64,000 nt of DNA from Sclerurus mexicanus. Taxonomy: Eukaryota; Chordata; Aves; Passeriformes; Furnariidae. A program made the position numbers and the translations under genes. The stretch covers positions 924,408-988,407 of the forward strand of contig VWZF01002523.1 of assembly GCA_013396755.1 (NCBI GenBank), given 5' to 3'. Below, in pieces: positions 48,811 through 56,755 of the stretch. The notes beneath the pieces are model-generated. The model was given only the letters and a program-made list of their open reading frames with translations. It was not told the DNA's origin and searched no databases. Every line of letters begins with the position of its first letter. Position 1 is the first letter of the stretch.

Positions 48811-51205
48811 GGGCTGGCCAAGGTGAAGCCCGATTAAAGTGGACTCCAGAACTCATGAAGGTCTTCCAGGATTGAAATGAAGAACCATTTTAGTATCCAA
48901 GAGTCTTAATGAGCCCAGGATGTTCTTTCGTTGGAGGGACTGTGGTCGCTGTAGGCTTGTATGCTTTTATGCTAAACAGAGAACTGTAGAAGCTGGTGAT
49001 GGAGAAGACCAGCTGGGTCACTTCTAACCAACTCCCACGCACCTTGGATGTGACTGCTGTCTGCACTGGATTCTCCAGTCTGCTTTTAATATATGTTCCA
49101 CCGTTTCTTTGGGGAGACAGCTCTTCAGCTTAACACATCTTGTGGTCGTTTCTCCAGAAATTCAGCCAAAACCAGCTTTGTATCCTTATTTTGTTACTCC
49201 TTCTGTTACCCACATAACCTCTCTCTGAAGCACCTTCTACTAGTTCTCCTCGAGTTCAAGTTGCCTTGTCCTGACACAGCTCAGAGCTGCACCCACATTC
49301 CTGGACCCCTCCTTCCCTCGGCCGCTCTTGCTCAGCAAGTGAGCCGGATTTCCCAAAACACCTGCAGGTCAAGTGACACCTTCTGTCATGCAGCTTCACC
49401 CTTTCCTCATCAGGCATCTTTGTCTTATACAGACCCACTAACACCCCTTAGCGTTCTCACTGCCTGCCCCCCAGGTATTATGAGATGATTATACATATAG
49501 TCTTTTAGGTTGTTTTGTTATTTCCCCTCCTGAAAACGCTGGTCTGACCTGGTCTTCCTGCTGCAGTGGCCTGTAAGCACATCTCTCCAGTGTTGTATGT
49601 CTTCCCTGGGACACACCTGATCATTTTGACACACTACCCTCCCCGTGCCCCCGTCCTGCCAGGTGTGTCCATGACTGCCTTCGTGGGCTCCCGTGCCGGA
49701 AGAGATGCACTGCAACTGATACAGGCCTTTTTGGGAAGCTCTTGGGATGAGCATGAGTGTTTCAAAAACTGGTAACATGAGCTCCCAGCATTCTTGCACA
49801 GTACTCCTCTCCCCTCCATCCAGTGGTGGCTGTGTGTCCTGTCCTCCAGATACCATATGCTGCCTCTTTATGGTGTTATCAAGAAGCATTGAACATGTCA
49901 TTACATGTTTGCAGTGTGTGTTCTTCTGCGTCAGGAATGACATCCAGCCCTTTGAAAAGTGTCCCTTTTGCTCCAGCCCTGGGTCAGAGCTGCCTTGTCT
50001 TCCCCTCCCAACATGGAGGCTGCAGCACTGATTCCCAAGCAGGCTTCCAGCAGCAGCAATGGTGTGCCTGAAGCCAGGAGCTGGGCTTTCGCAGCAGACC
50101 AAATAGCTCAGAAACCATTGCCTCATGCAGTTTGGTTCACAGGTTTGGGGCTGTCCTCTGCTCTCAGCTTCAGCCTGTGTTGAGTTTTCCCAGCTGAGGT
50201 GCCCCATGTGCTCTGTGGGACAGTAGCACCATTCATACTGCAGCTCCCCCGATACTTTTGGAGTAAAGGAAGCCAGCTGTCGCTGACCTTAGACAACCAG
50301 CTGCTCTTTCTGCTTTGTCTGCAAGAGTGACACTTCCCTGAGAGGCTCCAAACCAGTCAGCAGCCGAAGTGAACATTTGTGGGGATGGTTTGCTCCTACC
50401 TCTTCAGGGGAACCCTGCAGACCTGTGTTCCAAAGAGATCGGGGCTGTCGGCTGCTGCCAAAGGACTGAAGGCTGCTCCCCTCCGAGCAGGTCATCCAAC
50501 ACCTTACCATGTACAGTATTGTCTCTGATGTTTCTTTACATTCTAATCAAGAGTAAAAGTTGCCTTTTTTTTTTTTCTTCCAACTCAATGGTACATGAAG
50601 GCAGGGCCTCAGGAGGAGCTGGTTCCCGGGGCTGTCATTTTGGGCTGAAGTTTTTAATTCTGTCTGAAGTTACTGCTTTTTATGACACACACAGCATTCC
50701 CCGGCATGCTCGCTGCAGTGTGTCCTGTGAAGTTTAGCTGCAGTCGACTCAGATCTCCAGGCAGGAGCCTGCAACCTCCTGGGGCTCTGTCCAGGTACAC
50801 GTTTCACTGCAAATAATGAAGTGTTGCTACAACAGTGCTAAAGAAACAAAGGGCTTTTCCTCGTTAGCCCCAAATAACCAAGTGCCTTTTTATATATGTG
50901 GCTACCTTTTACAAGATGAGTGCTTTCTGTGGAATGAAGCCAGTTCCATGCCTGGCCTGTTAATATGATGGCCCTCTGCCTTTTTTTTTTTTTTTAACTA
51001 CTTGTAAAGATAATATCTCCTCAAGGTGGTATTTTATCTCGTAAGTTGTAGAGTAACCATTCACACAGCAGCATTTTCCTATATTAATAATGGAAAATAT
51101 TTGCTTATTTTTACATTTTTTATAAAAGTCTTTTATGAAAATAGTTGCTGCCAAATGTATAAGCAATTTTTATCCCCAGAATAAAAAGTATGTGCCCAGT
51201 GCCTG
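48811..51205 (+). other. NOTCH2: NOTCH2 3' UTR
   Basis: About 2.4 kb from the stop codon to the estimated cleavage point about 20 bp after the AATAAA at 51180. There is a T run at 50567-50577 and an AU-rich segment at 50985-51185. No long conserved reading frame. The end position is inferred. Confidence 0.75.
51180..51185 (+). terminator. NOTCH2 polyadenylation signal AATAAA
   Basis: Canonical hexamer followed by a T/G-rich stretch (tgctgctgttttcatttg) at about 51208-51225. It is the first canonical signal I noticed after the stop codon in a plausible context. Confidence 0.8.
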
Positions 51206-54102
51206 CATGCTGCTGTTTTCATTTGTCTTCCTGGCTACCTGATACAGCCACCAGATTATACATGAATCATCAGTGTTCAGCAGCTGTCCAGATCCTGGCA
51301 AGAGGGGGGCTTGTTAGCAGCTCTACAGTCCATGTCAGGAGACAGCTTTTGCGAATCAGGAGTGCTCTGTGCCTGGGCAGCACATGAACCCCGCCACTTA
51401 GCTCCACCCAAGGGAGCTGGAAGCAGGCTGGCTTGGGGGTAGCAGAGGGATTTTGGGTCTCTTGGTTAGCTGACAAGAGGGGAGCCAAGCAGCTGGGCAT
51501 ACTGGGAAAGATGGGGAGGGACTGGGGTGTGTCCTTTCTTAGATGCTTTGCATAAGAGTTTTTGCTTGCCTGTGAGTCTAGGAGGCAGAGAAAGGCTGGG
51601 GTGTTTGTGTGGCTTTTAGAAAGGTTGTGAGGAAGTGTGGGTCAGGCGGTGGTTAGTGGGAGCTGTGGATTCGCTCACTCACTCCCTCAGGTCCTGCTTG
51701 CTTCCCTTGGCTAGTTGTTGTTCTGGCAGGAAAGAGGACCCTAATCCCCGGAGCTGAGACTGCCTTCCTGGCTTTGTCTCAGCAGCTGATGCCTAGAATT
51801 ATAGAATTCTTAAGGTTGGAAAAGCCCTCTAAGATCATCAAGGGCAACTATTAATCCAGCACCACCATGTTCACCACTATACTGTGTCTCCAGCTACCAC
51901 ATAAAGATGTTTTTTGAACACTTTTGGGAATGGTAACTCTACTGCTTCCTGGGCAACCTGATCCAGTGCCTCACTGCCCTTTCATTGAAGAAATTTTCTC
52001 TAATATGCAGTCTAAACCTCCCCTGGTGCAGCTTGAGGCCATTTACTCTTGTTATGTTGCTTGTTAGCTGGGAGAAGAGACCAACCTCCACCTGGCTACA
52101 ACCTCCTTTCAGGTGGTTGTAGAGAGCAATAAGGTTGCCACTGAGCCTTCTTTTCTCCAGACTAGGACCATGAAGATGTGTTGTTCTCCAGTCTCTGCAA
52201 CAAGGAATCACAACTCCTCTGTCCTGCTCTCAGCCTTGAACAGTTTGACTTGAACAATCAGGTAATAAACTGTCAATAGTTGCTGTGCTGTATTTGGAGC
52301 ATGGAGGTGCCACTGAAGTGTTGGGCTCCACTAGTACTCCCCTGGCTGTTTTCCAGCTTTTGCTGCAGACTCTGATGGAGTTGGTAGCTGAATTATGATG
52401 CCTAGCAGGGGTAAAGCTGCTGGGGGCGTTTTAAGGGTTTAATATTCAAACAGCGGAGCTCCTTTATCTCCCGGTAGAGCCAGCTTGGCAAGTCCAAACC
52501 TCCGGGAGGCATTCATCCATGTTCTCCCACAGCTTGCACATCTGTGCCAAAGTTTAGCAAGCTCTGCTGAGCCTCTGGTGGAGGTACTGGTGCTCAGGCT
52601 GAGACTTGAAACTGCAGCTCCTTGGGAACATCATAGGCCTCTTCTCCCGTCTGGGATGGCCTGAGGCTTGTGGGAACCTGCTGTGTTGCATCCAAATATG
52701 CCTAACTGAGCCAGCCAGGCAGGGAGCTGTGGCATCACTTATCTAACCAAGGAGTGGTGGAGGAACCTCAGGCTCCTTTGGGAAACTTTTACAGTTTTTC
52801 ATAAATGGAGGGTGAAGCCCTGTTTTCTGCAGGGTTACTCTGCTTGTAGGGTTTCCCCATTAGTTAGGGCAGCTAATCTCTAGAAGGTTGTTTCTTTCAG
52901 AACTGATAGCAGGCAGCAGCTGTGTTTGGACAGAAGAAGGCTTTACACCTTTGATCCCAGAGGGTGCCTAGCAAGCAGCAGCAGTTGTGTGGGTGAAGTA
53001 GATAGGTCTGATGGGTCTGATTCTCCCCCCTCCCTGGGGCAAAAGCCAAACCTGCCTCTGCACGCCAGAATGGAGCTGCTCCCTGTGGGTGTAGCAGCAT
53101 TCACTGTCTGCATGTTTCGGCAAATGCTGCCACAGAGGAGATCCCATGGGAGATCCCTGGGGTACATCGCTTGATCCTGACTGCAAGCTTTCTGTATTGG
53201 GGGAAGCAGGGTTCAGCTCTGGATCTGGATCCTCTGCAGTAGCTGCCTTCTGGGTAGCTCTCAGTGGCCTCCTCCAAGGGTTTTGGGGAGGGCTGGGGGA
53301 AGGAGAGACAGGCATTGGCCGGAGCTGGCAGCAGCAGGGCACTGGGCAGGAGCTGGCAGCTTTGCAGGAGGGCAGCCCACCCCTGTGGCTCTCTGCCAGC
53401 CTCCCCAGGGTACAGGTACCCACCGTGGGGCAGGGGCAGTGGGGGGCTGCTGCAGGACCTGTCCCCTTCTGAAGGGACGCAGAGTGACAAAGCCCTGCGT
53501 CAACGCCGGGCACGAGGGCTGGGCACCCACACCGCTATCTGATGGCACACGCCGGCCCCCGGCTGCAGGCTGTTCCCACATCCCGTCCTCCTGCATCCTG
53601 CTCACAGACCTCCCCCGGCAGTTCAAACAAGGGCGGTGTGTGGGTGACGCATGGCAGAGCTGGGCAGGGTGTGGGGCCCGGCTGGGTGCCATCCCCTGGC
53701 TCGGGGACACAGGCAGTGCCAGCAGGTGGTACCCACGTCCTGACTGCTCACTGCAGGGATGCTCTGGCCAGGATCAGGGGCTCAGCCCCGGGGCTCACCC
53801 CTACCAGCCCCCAGCCCAGTCAGGTCTGGGGCAGTGGGCATCCCGGCCAGGTGCCAGGCTGCTCTCAGCCGCAAGATTATCTCTGTATCAAAGGAGCAAT
53901 TTATGATAATTGCAGGGGGTTTATTGACCAACAAGGACAGGCGCTTCCTGTCTGCTTCTGAAGATATGCGAAATACAAACAGAGTTGTAGATCTGGGCAA
54001 TTTTCCAGCAAAGAAGGGGGGGATGGAGGGGAGTCAGCAGTAAGATTTTTATGGTGAGAATCACCTGAGCTGGGCAAACACTGATGCTGGTGAGCACCAG
54101 GC
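51206..54102. other. Intergenic region NOTCH2-REG4
   Basis: 2.9 kb. Contains a CR1 remnant at about 51796-52220, ordinary sequence to about 53.1 kb, then GC-rich sequence with chance long reading frames. An AT-rich promoter-proximal segment (53870-54060) follows. Mammals carry ADAM30 in this interval; no metalloprotease reading frame (HExxH) was noticed here. Confidence 0.75.
51796..52220 (-). mobile_element. CR1 LINE remnant (end of ORF2 and 3' tail)
   Basis: Read on the - strand, about 52211-51939 translates to the end of the CR1 reverse-transcriptase ORF (LEKRRLSGNLIALYNHLKGG, VGLFSQLTS, GRFRLHIRENFF), and the CR1 3' tail lies at 51796-51850. It is 5'-truncated, has no intact full-length ORF, and lies antisense to NOTCH2. 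Confidence 0.9.
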
Positions 54103-54108
54103 TATAAA
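54103..54108 (+). promoter_or_regulatory. REG4 TATA box
   Basis: TATAAA in the context gctataaaggg, followed about 30 bp later by a C/T-rich start region (tcttctcctttctcgg). Start of transcription is inferred near 54133. Confidence 0.7.
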
Positions 54109-54132
54109 GGGCAGCTCCTCTCTTCTCCTTTC

Positions 54133-54180
54133 TCGGCTACCCACGACAAGCCCTCATTTCTCCGCATCTCTGGACAAGAG
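54133..54180 (+). other. REG4: REG4 non-coding exon 1 (inferred)
   Basis: Between the inferred start about 30 bp after the TATA box and a strong donor (acaagag|gtgagg). It contains no ATG. The 5' edge is approximate. Confidence 0.55.
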
Positions 54181-54885
54181 GTGAGGAAAAGGACTCTCAC
54201 AGGGCAGCTGGGGCCTTGGGATGCTCAGAGCTGACTTGCGGGTGAACAGGAGCTGGTCCCAGCCCTGGCAGCTCCTGGGGTGGATGAGCTCTGCCTTTTG
54301 CTGGATGGGGCAGGCTGCGATGATGCGTTTTTCAGCCCTACATTGACTTTTGTTGCTGCTTCTTTGAGGGGAAGACCAGCTGAGTCTGCAAACCGGCCCC
54401 GATGCCCAGGGATTAGCCTGCATAAAGGGGAACTGTGCTGATGTAGCTGATTTGTCTTCTCAGCCTGAGCAGCACTATGAGTTCAGGGCATGAAAATGAT
54501 GCCATGCACGTAGTCCCTGCAGCCCTGCCAGCCCCAGCTCTGTCTGTGCTGTTGCTGCTGCTGCTGCAGCCGCAGAGCAGGGCTGGGGTCCCGCTCTCCC
54601 CATGTCCCCACAGAGCACCTTAGCTCCCCCAGATGCCTCCTGCTGAGGCTGGGACTGTTTGTGGCAGTGTGGGCTGGGGACCCCAAGCCATGCCAGGGAT
54701 ATGGGGTATGGGCACGGGGCAGAGACCTGTGCCAGGGAGGGGAGAGGGAGGCACAGCCTGCCATCTCCTTCAGATGGCTGAAAGGGGCCAGATTCAGCCC
54801 ACAGCAGGGTGGGTTTGAACTCTCTGGACACAGGTGGCATCCCTGTCCCTAAGGGACCTCGTGTGACCCCTCTGAGCTTTTGCAG

Positions 54886-54961
54886 GGATCAAGGAGGATG
54901 GTGGCGGCAGCCAGACTCACCCTCCTGCTGCTGGGCTGTGTGGGGCTCCTGCAGCCAGCTG
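54886..54961 (+). CDS. REG4: REG4 exon 2 (start codon 54898, signal peptide)
   Basis: Acceptor gcttttgcag, donor gtaagt, phase 1 out. Bases 54886-54897 are 5' UTR. The ATG lies in an aggaggATGG context and opens a hydrophobic signal peptide. Confidence 0.88.
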
Positions 54962-55793
54962 GTAAGTCCCACGGCATCGGGGGCAGCCGTTTTTGTAGCG
55001 GGGCCAGGGGAAGCCATGCTCCTCTCCAGCCGGCAGTGCTGGCTGTCCCCCATCCCTCCCCACGGCTCTCCATCTGCAGGTGGCAGGTACATAAACTACT
55101 GCCCTGGTGGCTGGTCCTACTACAAGCTCAACTGCTTCAAGTACTTCCGTGATGTCCGGACCTGGGAGGACGCTGAGGTAAGCCCACTGGGGTGCACAGG
55201 TGGACGGGAACTCCCTGTCTCCTTAGGTGCCCCAGCACTGACAGCTCTCCCTGCAGAGGCAGTGCCAGGCCATCCAGGACGGCGCCCACCTGGCCTGGGT
55301 GGAGGACCACCAGGAGGCCGTCACCCTGCAGCAGGCTGTCTCCTACTACCAGCGCGTGCAGCCCGTCTGGCTTGGGCTCCACTACAATGAAGAGGTGAGG
55401 CGGGGGCTGCAGGGGTGATGGGGGGCAGCAGGGCCATGCCTCTGACCCCCCTCTCTCTTGACAGAGCCAGGCCTGGCAGTGGGCAGGTGGGGACAGGTAC
55501 AGCACTGCCAGCGGGCTGTCTGGGAACGGTGCCCGAGGGGGACAGTGTGGCATGCTGACCCATCAGAGCAGTGAGTGCCCAGACCCCACATCCACATCCT
55601 GTGCCTGCTCTTAGCCGCCATTCCCCCCTCTCCCTCCTCCTCTGGGTCCTGTCCCCCAGAGGGGCTGCAGTGGGCATAGCTGGTGCCCCTGTTCTCACCA
55701 TGGCCCATCTCTCCAACAGGCTTCAGTCTGTGGTCCAGCGCCGACTGCGCCCAGAAATATCACTACATCTGCAAGTTCACCCCCTTGCACTGA
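54898..55793 (+). CDS. REG4: Regenerating islet-derived protein 4-like secreted C-type lectin, spliced gene (5 coding exons)
   Basis: Secreted small C-type lectin of the REG family; in mammals REG4 is made by gut epithelium and binds polysaccharide without calcium. The spliced CDS is 480 nt, 159 residues (human 158). Residues 1-21 are a signal peptide (VAAARLTLLLLGCVGLLQPA). The single CTLD follows, with six cysteines in the long-form spacing: YCPGGW, LNC, RQC, GQC, ADC and YIC. It has the WLGL and WQWAGGD landmarks and ends CKFTPLH. The EPN and WND calcium-site motifs of classical lectins are absent, as in REG4. Coding exons: 54898-54961, 55080-55177, 55257-55394, 55465-55570, 55720-55793. 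Position between NOTCH2 and HMGCS2 matches mammalian REG4. An avian eggshell lectin of the same fold is an alternative by sequence, but the position argues for REG4. Confidence 0.88.
55080..55177 (+). CDS. REG4: REG4 exon 3 (CTLD start)
   Basis: 98 bp, phase 1 in, phase 0 out. Reads YINYCPGGWSYYKLNCFKYF, typical of the first disulfide and WIGL-side helix of REG lectins. Confidence 0.9.
55257..55394 (+). CDS. REG4: REG4 exon 4 (CTLD middle)
   Basis: 138 bp, phase 0/0. Reads RQCQAIQDGAHLAWV and ends VWLGLHYNEE, the WIGL motif region. Confidence 0.9.
55465..55570 (+). CDS. REG4: REG4 exon 5 (CTLD long loop)
   Basis: 106 bp, phase 0 in, phase 1 out. Reads SQAWQWAGGD and GQCGMLTHQS. Confidence 0.9.
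55720..55793 (+). CDS. REG4: REG4 exon 6 (CTLD end, stop)
   Basis: 74 bp, phase 1 in. Reads FSLWSSADCAQKYHYICKF and ends at TGA 55791-55793. Confidence 0.9.
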
Positions 55794-55869
55794 GCACAGC
55801 CCGTGGGGGACCTCGTGCCAGCGATGTTCCTCCTGTGCCTCCTCTGCTCCTCTCTGCATAAGTCCTAAA

Positions 55870-55883
55870 AATACATCTATAAA
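55870..55883 (+). terminator. REG4 polyadenylation signal variants
   Basis: No AATAAA follows the stop. The non-canonical hexamers AATACA (55870) and TATAAA (55878) are adjacent, with a GTG-rich segment 25-40 bp later. Cleavage is inferred near 55900. Confidence 0.5.
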
Positions 55884-55899
55884 AAAGGAAGCATGCAAG

Positions 55900-56550
55900 G
55901 GCTGTGTGAGCTTGCTGCTGGTGCAAAGCCCTGGGCTGGTCTGGGAGAGGGAGAGACCGGTGCTGGCAGAGCTGTTTGGGGATGAGTCCCCAGGAGCTGC
56001 AGGGCCAGCAGCTCTCCTGGCTGAGTGCTCGTGTTTGCTCACCCCCAGCCCTCCGGTGCCAAACACGACAGGTGTCCCTGGGGAGCAGGTGTGGGGGGAC
56101 AGGAGTGTCCCCGGGGTGCAGACATGGGGACCTGGGGCACGGCTGTGGGTGGGGATGGGAGCTGCTGTGGGTGTGCGGCCATGGGGACGGCAGCTCCTCC
56201 ACAGGGATCTGGGGGGCTGTGACGCTGCCCCATGGTCATGTTGACAGCACCGCCGCGACCAAAGGTCTCTCCTGGTGTCCCTGTAATGTTGCCACAGGCA
56301 TCACGTGGCTGTTTGCCCTGCTGCTTTGAAGATGGCTGTGCCCCCACCCAGCTCGGGGGTTTTTCCCCCCGGGGCCGTGGGACGTGTCGGACGCGGCTCT
56401 GTGTCCCGGGCAGCGCGGACGGTGCCGGCTCCAAAGCCGCGGCCGCCCCCTGCTCCGTCCNCCGCCGCCGGGGGCTCCGGGCGCCGCACGGACCCCTCGC
56501 CGGCTCCCCCCGCCGAAGCTGCGCTGCCCCTGTCGCGTTGGCTGCCGCCC
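55900..56550. other. Intergenic region REG4-HMGCS2
   Basis: Only about 0.65 kb separates the two genes. The right half merges into a CpG-rich promoter. No gene or repeat seen. Confidence 0.75.
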
Positions 56551-56552
56551 GG

Positions 56553-56565
56553 TGACCTTTGAGCG
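56553..56565 (-). promoter_or_regulatory. PPRE-like DR1 element of HMGCS2
   Basis: Reads TGACCTTTGAGCG on the + strand: a perfect AGGTCA half-site on the - strand, a one-base spacer and a weaker second half. It is about 60 bp before the TATA box, near -100. The rat HMGCS2 PPAR element sits at about the same distance and shares the GACCTTTG core. Binding is inferred. Confidence 0.6.
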
Positions 56566-56623
56566 CCAGGGTCCGGCACGCTGATAAAGGCCGGGAGGGC
56601 TGTGCCGAGCTGCCCACGCACTT

Positions 56624-56629
56624 TATAAA
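56624..56629 (+). promoter_or_regulatory. HMGCS2 TATA box
   Basis: TATAAA in ctttataaaagc, about 88 bp before the start codon. Transcription start is inferred near 56654. Confidence 0.75.
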
Positions 56630-56711
56630 AGCACCGCGCAGGGGCCCGTCCCGCCGTCCCATCCGTCCCGCCGTCCGTCCTCCCGTCCTCCGTGCGGCGG
56701 CCGGGGCGAAG

Positions 56712-56755
56712 ATGCTGCGCTTGGTCGGGCGCGCCGCGCGCTGCTGGGGGGCCAG
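56712..56755 (+). CDS. HMGCS2: HMGCS2 exon 1 (mitochondrial presequence)
   Basis: 44 bp of coding sequence, phase 2 out, donor gtgggc. Encodes MLRLVGRAARCWGA plus two bases of a Ser codon. The 5' UTR runs from about 56654. Confidence 0.85.

Noticed and set aside
49518..50207. 229-codon - strand frame inside the NOTCH2 3' UTR
   Set aside because: No recognisable domain, antisense to a UTR; judged chance.
52264..52269. AATAAA downstream of the CR1 remnant
   Set aside because: It is about 1.1 kb past the better-placed NOTCH2 signal at 51180 and lies beyond an antisense transposon fragment, so it is probably not the main 3' end.
53283..53906. 207-codon open frame on the + strand upstream of REG4
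   Set aside because: Lies in GC-rich sequence with overlapping long frames on both strands (also 52968-53513 on -). The composition is low-complexity Gly/Ala/Pro/Arg with no recognisable domain, so it is a chance frame.
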